Assembly: GCA_021229015.1 (NCBI GenBank)
Contig: CM037782.1
Span: 42,747,224-42,811,223, forward strand
Origin: Solen grandis
Lineage: Eukaryota > Mollusca > Bivalvia > Adapedonta > Solenidae
Direction of reading: 5' to 3'
Length of the DNA stretch: 64,000 nucleotides
Part shown: in pieces, positions 13,045-24,774 of the stretch
How positions within the stretch are numbered: the first letter of the stretch is position 1
Layout of the letters: every line of letters begins with the position of its first letter
Position numbers and translations under genes: made by a program
Notes under the pieces: model-generated
What the model was told of the DNA's origin: nothing
The model's input: only the letters and a program-made list of their open reading frames with translations
Databases searched by the model: none

Positions 13045-14001
13045 CCTTCACATACACGGATTTTCTTACGAGTCCTTACGGATTGCCAACTCGTAGTCAA
13101 TCGCAAGCATCCGTAAATAGCTCGTTGGTATCCATTAATAACTCGTCACAACTCGTAGACAATCGTGAGGATCCGTGAGAAGAGAGGCAAATTTTTTGAC
13201 ATGTCAAAAATTTTCTTGCAATTGTTCACGGATTACATTTTCCGTAAAGAACTCGTAAATAACTTGTAACAATCCGTAAGTATCGTAAACCGGTCGCAAC
13301 AACACGTAACCCTCCGTAAACTACTCGCAAGAATCGTAAATGTCTCGTTAACAATTTGTTTTACGATTTGTTACGGTTAGTTTACGATTTGTTTATGGAT
13401 TATTACGAGTGCTTAATGATGAGTACGATTTAATTTTAGAGTTATTACGAGCACTTTACGTATAGTTACGAGTACTTTACGAATACATACGTATACTTTA
13501 CGATTTAGGATATCTATTTGCTGCTGGGCATCTTCCTCTTCCCTCTGAGCTAGTGGAAGGAGCAATTGTAGAAATCGTTGATATAACTGCAATCTGTTTC
13601 TCTCATATGCCATGTTGTCTTGCTGGATGTCAGTTGTCGAATGATGATACATAGAGAATTGCACATTTTTTTGCAAAAAACATAAGGACTCGTAAACACT
13701 CGTAACTAACTCGCAACTATTCGTAACAACACGTTAACAGGTCGTAATTTACACGTAAAAGCGTAGATGAAACGTAGCATTCCGTAATATACTCGTAACA
13801 ATCCATAAAAAGCCCGTAAAATGTCGTAACTTGCTCGTATTTATCCGGGTCGTAATAACTGTAATAAACCGTAAATGGCTCGTAATTACTCGTAACCACT
13901 CTTAAATCGCTCATAAAAGTGGCCAAATCGTAATGATTCGTGTACTTTTACGATTTGTGCCATACGTAAGGATTCGTAAGAAAAATCCGTGTATGTGAAG
14001 G
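13045..14001. mobile_element. TIR element built of helically phased TCGTAA motifs
   Basis: The ends are inverted copies of CCTTCACATACACGGATTTT. Between them, the motif TCGTAA (with variants CGCAA, CGTAG and TGTAA) recurs every 9-11 bp, on average about 10.4 bp. It is in direct orientation at about 13085-13350, inverted (TTACGA) at about 13355-13505, direct again at about 13685-13910, and inverted at the right end. A unique core at about 13510-13680 breaks the pattern. On the minus strand the core encodes a Leu/Gln/Glu-rich stretch (RNRLQLYQRFLQLLLP), possibly a remnant of a PIF/Harbinger-type first exon. I cannot define a target-site duplication, so the superfamily is open. Confidence 0.8.
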
Positions 14002-15927
14002 TAGCATAAACCCAGCTGAAGACCTAGTTCATATGCATATGGACTAATGGAGATAGTGTCACTTTGCCACTACCTCAGTCTACCTGTATAGTTTAAGCCT
14101 ATAAAACACTGTTTTACCTTGGGGTAAACGAAATATTTGTAAAGAAAAAAAAGATCTATCTATTGATATATTATTCAAATTAATGAACTGAGATACAGAA
14201 TCATTATATTTTTTAATAACATCTGTGTAACACAAAAAAAAATTGACTCCCAAAAAGTAAACAAAACAAGTAAATTATATAAATTTATTTCATTTTATTG
14301 AATTCAGAAATCATTGAATTAAATAATAGGTTACAAGGAGACTGATATCTGGTTTTTTGTCTGTTGGGAGAGAGGATATATGTTTGAAATTGTCTGACTT
14401 AGGAGTTATATATTGTATATTAGGAGATGACCAAATACTTATTCTGTAGTGACTCGTCGTCGGTGTTCTCATATGAACTAATTCAAAATAATTTCAGATC
14501 GAAATTTATACTTAGCTTTACCCATAATTGATTGATCTCCTGCTGTGTTTGTTTCATTTGATTTCCTGACTGGTTTCTCATCATCGCTTTCAAATAAAGC
14601 CAACTTTTCTTACCAATGAATCCGACAATTTTATTACCCTGTCATTTTTTTAACTAATCAATAATTTCTGGTACTGGGGACGCTTAGTAACATCTGGACA
14701 ACCATGACTTACGCACGTGACTTATGACCTTTTTATAGACATTAGTAATTGTTTTAAATATAGCATGAACAGAATAGATTTAAATTGGTAATTTTCCACT
14801 TGAGAGACGCTGTAAACAACAGGACATAGCTTTTATGTCGATCTCCCCAAACAGAGAAACTCTTCTATTAATTAGCCCTTTTTTCATTGTAAACTTTTTT
14901 TTTTAAATTGAAATTATTTTTAATTCAAATCAAAAGTATTTATTTAAAAGAATAAGTTAATATACGTGCATAATTCAAATCATAATCGATCTTCCTCTGT
15001 GAATGGAATTCTCCTGACTTGTGACCTACGAAGACGATAGTATGGGTAAATTAATGCAATTTCCTTGTTTATTTTAAGAATAAACACTATCTTTTTCATC
15101 CATATACATGTAGAATGCAATATGATTAAAGTGTTAAAAAAAACTTCATTGGTAAAAACATGGTAATAGATGAGGGAAGGGGTAATTGGGTCAAAATGCG
15201 TCTGCATGAGGCAACAGATATATGTGTCAAAATGAGTCTACATGAGGGAAAGGGTTAATATCTCAGAAATAAAATGCTGATCAACACACATATTCAACAT
15301 TTTAGTTATTTCTCATATCGCTCATCAGGTTAATTAATATCACCTAAATAGCCAAGAATTCAAAAATAAATCAAAATTAGTTTAAAAAATAAAAATCAAA
15401 AGATAACAATTTTTGGAAAATTGTAATAAAACAAGAATCAGTCCCTTTAAAGACGATTTTAGCTGTAAGTTGTGTGCAGCAATATTGCTCAAAAGGGAGG
15501 TAATCACACCGTTTTAAATGGAGATTCTTAAAAAGTTACTGGACAAGCAACATTAGCCATGAAAGATTTTAGGACTCAGGCAATTATGTCGCAGCACTTG
15601 TGTCTAAATGGCAAGTTTGTGAGAAAACTGAATCATGTGAAATTCTATGCATGAACATGCAAACATGTTGATCATTACTGATAGTTAAAACCTGGTAGAT
15701 TTTTCAAGGTTTAGCATACATGATGCTTGTCCGAAAACAATAAAAGAGTCTGCATAAGATAACCATTTTTGTGCAGTAATACAGTGCTATTGTCCTAGTG
15801 CATTATGGTATTGAAATTAGTTGAGTGATACATGTGGGATACAATTTCAAACCATTGGCATGTTTTTATCCTGATGGAAGTTAGAAAGAACAAAGTATCA
15901 TATTAAAGGAAATAATTTGAAGTTTTT
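14002..15927. other. Noncoding stretch with a MITE-end fragment
   Basis: No gene is recognised. Around 15180-15258 the block GTCAAAATGAGTCTACATGA then GGGAAAGGGTTAA matches the right end of the MITE at 17501-17731, so it is probably a decayed end of the same family. Confidence 0.5.
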
Positions 15928-17079
15928 AGCTCGACTATTCGAAGAATATGAGAGCTATTGTAGTCGCCCTGGCATCGGCGTCGGGGTTGCAGCTTTTGGT
16001 TTAAGTTTTGTGTGCAAGTTACTATCAACCTTATATCTCAATAACCATTTATGGTATTGACTTGAAAGTTTATAGATATGTTCAGGGGCATCAGACAATC
16101 AAGGTAGATAACTCTTGACTGAATTTAATATGAATTATGGCCCCTTTTTAACTTAGAAATTTTGGTTAAAGTTTTGCATGCAATAGAAAATTTGGTTAAA
16201 GTTTTGCGTGCAAGCTACTATCTAGTTTGTATCTCAATAACCATTCATGGTATTGACTTGAAAGTTTATGAATATGTTTAGGGGCATCAGACAACCAAGG
16301 TAGATAACTCTTGACTGAATTTAATATGAATTATGGCCCCTTTTTAACTTAGAAATTTTGGTTAAAGTTTTGCATGCAAGATACTCTCATGCTTATATCT
16401 CAGTATCCAGGCATGGGATTGATTTGAAACATCTTTAATATGTTAAGCGGTATCATACTTTCATGGTAGATAACTCTTGATGGAAAATGTTACAAATTAT
16501 TGCCCCTTTTTAACTTAGAAATTTTGGTTAAAGTTTTGCATGCAAGGTACTTTCATGCTAATATCTCAGTATCCAGGCATGGGATTGTTTTGAAACATCT
16601 TTAATATGTTTAGGGGTATCATACTCTAAAGGAAAATAACACTTGATGGAATATATTAAAAATTATGGCCCCCTTTTAACTTAGAATTTTGGTTAAATTT
16701 TTGCATTCAAGCTACTTTCCAGCTTATATCTTAGAAATTTCTTGTGGAATTGACTAGAAAGTTAAGGAGTGTATTCAAGGGCATCAGAAAACTAAGGAGG
16801 AACATTTGGACTGATGCAAATTATGGCCCTTTTCTAACTTGGATACTTGAATAAAGTTTTGCATGCACAGTGTTATTGTGCTTATGTCTCAGTAACTAGG
16901 CATGGGATTGATTTTAGACATCATAAAAATATTAAGGGGTATCAATCAGACTATCAAGGTATATCATTTTTGACTATTATTATGTACAGGGTATGTGAAG
17001 GGCAAGAATTGAAATAGATTTCATTTGATTACCAACAAGCATTTTGAAAGTCGAGCGTGCTGTCCTCTGACAGCTCTTT
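15928..17079 (+). mobile_element. HINE-like element, family B
   Basis: It starts with AGCTCGACTATTCGAAGAAT. It contains four to five diverged units of about 180 bp with TTAACTTAGAAATTTTGGTT and CTCAGTATCCAGGCATGGGA. It ends with GTCGAGC (inverse of the start), the hairpin GCTGTCCTCTGACAGC and CTCTT. The 3' terminal T-run differs slightly from the CTCTTGTT of the other copies. No coding region is visible. Confidence 0.75.
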
Positions 17080-17500
17080 ATGTAAAACTTGATAGATTGC
17101 AGTTTAATCTACAAAACTGGAATCAGCTTTTTGAAAAAGTATCATTTAACAGCATATTGACTTGCAGAATCTCCATGCAATTCATGAAATTTGTCTGATA
17201 CACTTTTGTACTCCTCAAATCTGTTCACTTCTCTGTTTATTTGCAGTTTGCTTACTCTCTTGTGTCAAGGATAAAGTTTTCTCATCATTCTGATTACAGA
17301 AATAAGGGAATGGCTCTAAAAATACAGTTTCGTGGTCTGGCACTTTACAGTGGACAGCGTATTCTTGTAAAATAACACTTGATGACATAATGCATACGTA
17401 AAGTCATGACATCAACATTTTCCCATATTTGATGTTACATGTAAAATGGTAAGTCACTTGGTCATATCATTTTGATGTAAAATTTTTATTGATATCTGTC

Positions 17501-17731
17501 TTAACTCTTTCCCCCATAGAGGAAACCATGAAAAGACCTATGCGAACAACATAAAACCAGATCAGCCTGCAAGTAACTCAGGTTTTATGCTGTTCACTGC
17601 TCCTCAGTGGTCTGGAAATGAGAACTTTATAATTAAATTTGGTAAGGTTTAACTGTGCTTTTCTGCAGATCAGGCTTTATGTGATACCTATTGAGTGCGT
17701 CAAAATGAGTCTATATGACGGAAAGGGTTAA
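17501..17731. mobile_element. MITE with TTAA ends
   Basis: The left end is TTAACTCTTTCCCCCATAGA. The right end read inward is TTAACCCTTTCCGTCATATA, an imperfect inverted repeat with TTAA at both edges. At 231 bp it is far too short to encode a transposase. TTAA suggests a piggyBac- or Kolobok-like origin, which is inference. Confidence 0.65.
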
Positions 17732-19685
17732 AGGAGAAAGTGTAGTCGCTTGATGCACTCTGTGTATTTTGAAACTCAATCACTTGACTTTATGAACAAG
17801 AGGGAAATTTGGAAGTCAAGGTTTTATTCTATCACGGTAATCTATACCTCCATTTTTGTGTGTTCAAGAACTAAACCAGTTTTGATATCTAAGCTGAGAG
17901 GTAAAGTTGAATTATGTCAGTGTTGTTCAAACTGACAGAAATTTTGCTAATTCCTTTCTTCACAAACTTTTTTTTTTTTTTTTCTAAATAATATGATGTT
18001 TACTGAAATATTGGAAACATGGTTACCTTATACTGTGTGAGAGTGCATTTCACAAGAACTGTAACTGTAGCTCATTTAGTTTTTGGATAATCATCCTAAC
18101 TAATAAACCCTATTGCATGGATTTGTTCCAAACTTGGAACATGAATACCTTACAAGGTGTAAGAGTGCAGTGCACAAGAACCGTAATAGCTCATCTGATT
18201 CTTCTGTTTACCCTTGTTGTTGATTTTGTAAAAAATGCCTGGATTAAAACATTAATACTATATGTTTGTTTCACTTTAAACTTAAGACAAATATACCATA
18301 TTAGATGTTGAAGTGTAGTTTAAATTTAAATCTAGCTTATCTTATTCTTGAATTAGCCCCCATAGTTTATGTCGCTTTAACTTTTGCATAGATTTACTCC
18401 AAACGTATAATATGTGAGATGTCAAAAGTGAACAAAAAACAACTCTAGTTATCTGATCTTCGAATTTAAATTTGATCATTTCTCTGATTGCTTGAATGCA
18501 GGTGACACATTCATTGTTCCAAGAAACACCCATCTATAAAATAAGAAAAACTTTGATAAGGAGAAAGAAAATGTAGAAATTGTTGTTAACCTGGCATTAC
18601 CTTCTCATTCTGTTTGTTTCAAGCTTCAATTTCTTCATTGCCCTGTGAGAGCTCATATATTAGGAGCCTGATGTTTTTATTTCCTCTCCACAGGAGACCA
18701 TTAATGTCGCACACTGTTGAATGATCGCTCATAACTTAAGGTACCCATTTTCATTTTCTTAATGTCAAGTCACAGACTCTGAATATGCTAAGATTTCAGT
18801 CAGATTACAGGTTTAAAAGCTTATTGACATAAGAAACCCATCAACACAGAGCTTGCTTTTGGCCAAAGGGTTTTTAGGCTGTAAAACGCATGCGCAAAGC
18901 AGGCTTTGAGAACCAGAACTGAAAGTAGTTACTTAAAGTCTTGGTGTATCATTCTTATCATTTACGTATTACTACACAGGAGAAGTTGTGAGGTAAAAGA
19001 AGTTCATATTGAAAGTTGTTGGTTAAGAGAGAAAATTGCCATTTTTAATTATTTCATGTGCAAAAAGCAATATCTGTAAATGTATTTGATATACTTCATC
19101 AAGGTATCTTTTAACATGTAAAGCATGCTATATCAGGTCTGTCATGTTTACAAGTTGCTCATATTAAGAGTTTTTTTCAACATGCGGTGAGCAAAAGACT
19201 TTTGGTGATGTATCTGTTAACATTAAACAGCCTACATGTGTATAAGGCACGTGTTTTATCATTCTTCCCTCCCGTTTTCTTATCGCTTCAGTCTTCCAGT
19301 ACTTTCTGAGCTTTGACTCATTGCCTTCATCCAAGATTGAAATCACAAGCCTATTTCATCAGTAACATTGATGCAGATCAGTGAAATCATTAATTGATTA
19401 TAAACAATCATTCTTGTTTCATTCAAGATGTTTATTGGGGGAAAAAGTCACACAAAAAATGCACACAATTATAAAAACATGGCCAGTGATCCTGAAAGAG
19501 TTTTGGAATCATTTTGAATTCAGAGTCCTTGGACAATTATCAGATTGATATAGCTATTATCATTATTGTTGAGAAATATAATGGAATAAAGTGGTCTGTC
19601 AGTCAGATTTCTATTTCTCATGGTTATTAAGAGAAATAAATGAATAAAGTGGTCTGTCAGAGGTCTTGAGTTTGAGATACTTGTA

Positions 19686-19903
19686 TTAACCCTTACAATG
19701 CTCTGGGCACTTGTGACTGCTTTTGTGACCAGTGCAGACCAAGATAAGACTGCACATCCATATTCCTGCAGTCTGACCATGGCCTGCACTGTTTGCTATT
19801 CAGTCAATAAATTTCAGCAAGCATCCCCCATAAACAATTAATGGTACAGTCTGAAATGAAGTATTGACAAGTCGATTAAGAAATTTAGCAAATTTAGGGT
19901 TAA
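19686..19903. mobile_element. Second MITE with TTAA ends
   Basis: It starts TTAACCCTTACAATGC and ends AAATTTAGGGTTAA, so the outer 8 bases are inverted copies with TTAA edges. The body (GACCAGTGCAGACCAAGATA) differs from the MITE at 17501-17731. At 218 bp it has no coding potential. The terminal repeat is short, so assignment rests on the ends and the TTAA. Confidence 0.5.
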
Positions 19904-22590
19904 CTAAGCAACCATTTTGGTTGATGATGAGGTCTCAGTGGCCCCCCTTTATCACTGGCTAGAATACTTATATGTGAATCCCTGGTCTGTTATTGGGGGA
20001 TAATGATTTCATAGTTTGTGTTTCTGGTATGACCCTCTTATGGCAGTAAAGTTAAAATACATCCAGTTGACAGGGTCTTTTTTTTCTAGGCTCTTGTGTA
20101 TCATATCTTCAGATATTCAATGGAGATGTCTTAGTTTACTTTCTTATTTTTCCTGACACTGTATTTGGTACATTAGAAATAGTTGTACTTGTGGAGTGTG
20201 GTCAATTAACCATTTTGTAATGAGGGTTTAAAGAAACTGACCAGCCCATCTGAACCTATCTTTTTAATTTAGGTCAGTACATCATTGTAGTTTTACTTTG
20301 TTCTTAGCAGTCAGTTGCAAGTTTATTTCTTTCGGATAATTGAACAGTTAAGAAAATTATTAATTATTATTAGGTTGTGTTACTCATTAATAACTTAACA
20401 CTGATGTTAGAAATAATTTCTTGTTTTTAATGTGATTGCCATTAACTTAATAACTTATATAGTTTGTTCAGAACGAAACAGACTGAACAAAAGAAGTAGT
20501 TGTTAAAACATTATTTTTTATACAGTCTGTTAAGTTCTTGTTGATAGGATAGTATAGGATAGGATAGTATAAAATATATTCATACGCTTAGAGCCCAGGC
20601 TAAGGCTGTATTAAGGCCAAGGCTGTATGATGTTCTGTTGTTTAAATTGCCCAGCTGTATGTGTTTTACGTCAACAAATTAATTTGCATGTAGCTCAAAA
20701 GTTTTGAAAAGATTTCATTGAATCTTCATAGAGATGTTCATCTTGAAGTGTAGATGTCTGGAAATGAAATCATTGCAGAGTTATTGGCCCTTGAACAAAG
20801 TCATTTTAGTATGTTAAGTATAAAAATTATATGATGAGTTTTATGAAATTTTATCAAAACCTATCTTAGTAACAGAATAATGATTTTTCTGAGAATTCTC
20901 AAAGAAAAGACCTATGGCATTTGTCTGATTTGATCTGGCTTTTTTAAACTGGTGTAAAATAGCATGATTTAGTGTATTGGTGGAGGCCTATGTTTGGATC
21001 AAGCTGTTGGCAGGCAGCCTTATAATGGATTTGTGTTGCTTCAAAGAGAAATTCATTGATTGCTAAATAGTGAGTTGAAGTGGCAATGTTTACTTAATTG
21101 ATTATGAATAATGAGTCGTATAGAGTTAGACTCAAGCTGTAATTAATGAGTCTCATGACGAGGACAATGTCAGCCTGAAGATTGTTGTCCTCATACTGAG
21201 GATAAGGGAAGAATGTGGTCGTGTTCTAAGTTTACGAAAGTGGTGTTCTCTGCCGCTGACTGGTGTATTGATTACTTCCGTGTTTGTAAGTAATTGGGAT
21301 AATGGGGATCAGTCAGCACATTCTCATTATATCAGGGAAGAGAGCTGACGCAGACATTCGGAAATCTTTGAAGGGGGGGGGGTGCAGACTTAGAGCTTGT
21401 AGTGGTATAAGTACCTTGGTATTATTGACTTTAAATCTGCTTCACTAGAATGGTCACAATGATTACATGCTTGATATTTTAGCAGAGTTCCATAACCATC
21501 CAGGTTGCCATAAACATGCTGGAGTTAGTGCCCTTGAATAACTTGATTTAAAAAAAAAGTCTTGCTGAATTGGGAATATTATCCCTTTAATGTAGACCAG
21601 CACTCTTGGTTTGCTACCTTGTTTCAATATTGAATAATGTTGTATTTAAATATGCCCAGTGCTAGAGAATGCTATGAAGAAGACACCTAATTCATTCTAA
21701 ATAAATATTTTCTCGGGGTTCTAGTTCGTTGCCATGCAGTTTCTGTCTTTACTTTTTTTAATTGACTGTAATATGGCTAAAAACATGCAGCTTGATTATT
21801 GGGTAGAAGTTATACTCTTTTTTTATTGTTTGTAGTTTCAAAATAAGACAAGGTTGATTTTGATTTTTTTTATTGTGAGCTGTAAAATAAGTTTGTGCAT
21901 GTCGGGACTGTCCATGAATATATTCAAATTCTTCTATATCTATATGCACTTGGTATAGTTTGTCAGGCAGCCATCGATGTTGTTTGTGAAAATGAAGGTT
22001 GTGTTAAATTGAAAAGAAATTGTGTTTTTGCTGCTCAGTGATTAACTTCGCAGATGTTCATAGGTATAATAAAAGATCTTTGTCTGTAAAGGTTGTGTTT
22101 TATTTGTTTGTATGGTATTGAGATGATGTCAGTCTGGCATGTTACTCCGGCACAAGTTACAGTTGTCTGGATAGAAGGTTTAGATCCTTGGTTTCCATGT
22201 CTAGCCGAACAATTAATTAGCCACAATCATTGTGAATTGATTACTGCTAGGTCTAGGTACAATTGGAAACTGTCTCTGTATATTCATATCCTGTATGCAC
22301 TCATATGCAACATTTTACATACTATTTGATGGTTTCTTACTTGGTACTGTCACCACATGAGTGCAATATAGGAAGACACTAAAGCCAGGCCTCTGGTATG
22401 ATACTGTCTCAGTGCAATGAGGGGGTACATGTAGAACTGAAAATTCACACAGATAATTGCAGGCAGTCTGATCAGGCTTTCACCAGTTTAACAAGCTGGA
22501 AAATTTATTGCATCTGTTGTAATTGTTATGTATGGAGATTGACTGTAGGATTTGTGTATTATAACTTAAGACTATTGTATGTGTTTACAG

Positions 22591-22816
22591 ACATGGGAGG
22601 CTGCGAGAACGCGACCAGATCCTTGCTATCGATGGCCAGCCCCTAGACCTGTCTCACCAGGAGGCAATCAAGATACTGCAGAGTGCGGGGGGCCTAGTGG
22701 AGCTGATTGTGGCCAGGGGCCCCGTACCCCCGGGCCAGGGAGACACGCCCACCACTACTGACGCACAGCAGGACCTCAGCCAGTACTCCCCCACTGCAGA
22801 CACCTCAGATATGGTG
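22591..22816 (+). CDS. PATJ/MPDZ-like exon: second half of PDZ1 plus linker
   Basis: This is an internal exon of a multi-PDZ scaffold gene. Such proteins sit at apical junctions or synapses and bind partner C-termini. The acceptor is TGTTTACAG, and the donor GTG|GTAATA leaves phase 0. The first base completes a codon begun in the previous exon. It encodes [16 protein letters not shown], the hallmark of the PDZ beta-D/alpha-A region, then an alpha-B helix (HQEAIKILQ), a final strand [10 protein letters not shown], and a Ser/Thr/Gln/Asp-rich linker of about 25 residues. It closely resembles the second half of PDZ1 of MUPP1/PATJ proteins. The matching first half (55449-55786) ends with AG of a split codon, so AG|A gives Arg and the domain reads through. 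That half lies downstream, which implies an assembly order error. A separate paralogous copy is the alternative. No PDZ2 exon was found in the remaining 29 kb of the segment. Confidence 0.93.
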
Positions 22817-24210
22817 GTAATATCAGAACTTTTTCACTCATTATCCATCTCTTCTTTCTTAATGTCAGCCTCTAATCTCTGTTTATCAGCGTCTATACTG
22901 CAGCGTCCTTTAAACGAAGTATAATATTGAATATACAGTGTAAGCATGACACTTTAATTAGAATCCAAACCAAAAAAATTCTAAAACATAAATTTTGGGT
23001 CCATGGCTAAAGACGTCAGTCTATGAACATTGTGTAGTTTAAACCCCAGACTGAAGAAATTAATATTTCATTGTTACATTTTACTTACTTATATTGGTAT
23101 CAAAATAATGAAAACTCTGTTTGTAGTGCTTTATCATACTTGTTTCTTACTAACTCTGCATGTGGTCAGAGTTACTTTACAATATCCTTTCCAGTGCCTT
23201 TCCTCTCCTACCCTTTTTCTTTCCTTCAGAATGATATATTACTTTTGTGATAATAGAATCTCATTGCCAGCCAATCAAATTCAGAACTCTTAGTGAATTT
23301 TGAATATTCTTAGGATTTGGAATTTTAAAATAAATATGGACTAATTAATCAGGGACTGTTGTCACAAATAGTTACATTTGAGCACGCATACTGGTCTAAA
23401 AGAATGGTTAATTTGAATAAGATAATTGAATTATTTTTTTTTTAAATTCAATCATCAGTTTGTGATTGTTGGTACATTGTGTCCCTTACAATCTATATGT
23501 ATAGCTATGATAGTTGTACATTTCTTTTCAGAAAACAAAACTGTAATGTTAGATCAGGAAGTGATGCTTTGTGATATTGGCAGAAATCATGTTTCAAGAC
23601 AGTAGTGTATTATCAATAATTTCAAAACAGAAACCTGCTAAATGAGTTTTAGATGTTTTAGAATACCCAGGTCAGGACATAGACTGTCTGGTCAGGTTCT
23701 GTGTCATCAGTATAAATCGTACTTGTATTACATTATGTCCAAGAGGCGGAACATGTGCATGGTTAGAAATGGTTGTGTATGTTCTTCACATCATCTTTAA
23801 TCTCCAATTGCCTCTCTTTCCGTTGGCATCTGCAACTTTATGTGAAATGCAAGAAGGGGTTGCTCTGATACATTCCAGTTTTTTGTGACAAACACATAAA
23901 TAGTCATTAAAAGTCTTCTTTTTATGTTTTTTTTTCCAGCCCACTAATTTACATGGTTGCAAACTGATGTTCAATTATGTTTGCTGTTACTACTGTTTCA
24001 AAAAAGTCAAAACATATATATCCCAGACGTTATATTTAGTAAAAAAAAAAAAAAAAATGGTTTGCAAATGGTAGTAGTGAGGACTAAAGGCCTATATTGT
24101 TTTTAATGGTTTGAACTGGCAATAATTATGAGACCCAATCTTTAAAAGATTGGGGTCTACAGTGAACATTGGACATGGGCCTCAAGATGTTTTTTGTTTG
24201 TTTGTTTTTT
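22817..24210 (+). other. Intronic stretch after the PDZ1b exon
   Basis: Nothing recognised. It contains an A-run near 24041-24056 and no further exon. Confidence 0.6.
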
Positions 24211-24774
24211 ATCTCACCTGAGCACAACATGCTCAAAGTGAGCTTTTGTGATCACCCTTCGTCTGGCGTCCAATGTGCATCGTCAACAATTTGGCTTGTT
24301 AACACTCTAGAGGCCATATTTTTAGGCCAATCTTTATTAAACTTAGTCATAATGTTTGTCTTCATAAAATCTTGGACAAGTTTGAAATTGGGTCATGTGG
24401 GGTCAAAAAGTAGGTCACGAAGTCAAATCTTTTAAAAACTTTGTTAACACTGTAGAGGCCACATTTTTGGCCCAATCTTCATGAAACTTGGTCAGAATGA
24501 TTTTCCCCATAAAATCTTGGACAAGTTCGAATTTAAGTCATGTTGAGTCAAAAAGTAGGTCATTAGGTAAAAAAAAACTTGTTAACACTCTAGAGGCCAC
24601 ATTTTTGGCCATATCTTCATGAAACTTGGTCAGAATGTCTGTTTCCATAAAATCTTGGACAAGTTCGAAGTTGGGTTATGTCGGGTCAAAAAGTAGGTCA
24701 ATATGAAAAATCCAACATATGTTTCTCATTTATAATCAGGTGAGAAGATTTAGGGCCATCATGGCCCTCTTGTT
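24211..24774 (+). mobile_element. HINE-like element, family A (short-unit subtype)
   Basis: It starts with ATCTCACCTGAGCACAACAT and its fold-back partner, then GTGATCACCC. Three to four units of about 140 bp follow, containing GGCCACATTTTTGGCC and AAACTTGGTCAGAATG. It ends with TCAGGTGAGAAG, the hairpin AGGGCCATCATGGCCCT and CTTGTTT. It is complete at both ends and noncoding. The internal unit differs from the unit of about 300 bp in the copy at 34267-35559, so ends are conserved while interiors are exchanged. Confidence 0.8.

Larger units (their letters stand above)
17080..22590 (+). other. Noncoding stretch leading to the PDZ exon
   Basis: Apart from two MITEs (17501-17731 and 19686-19903) I see no features. 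Because a + strand internal exon begins at 22591 after a normal acceptor, at least the right part is intron. Minor oddities are T-runs near 17967 and a GGATA-type simple repeat near 20545-20568. Confidence 0.6.

Noticed and set aside
22579..22761. Alternative frame over the PDZ1b exon starting [14 protein letters not shown]
   Set aside because: It is a shadow frame; the adjacent frame encodes the PDZ signature and fits both splice sites.
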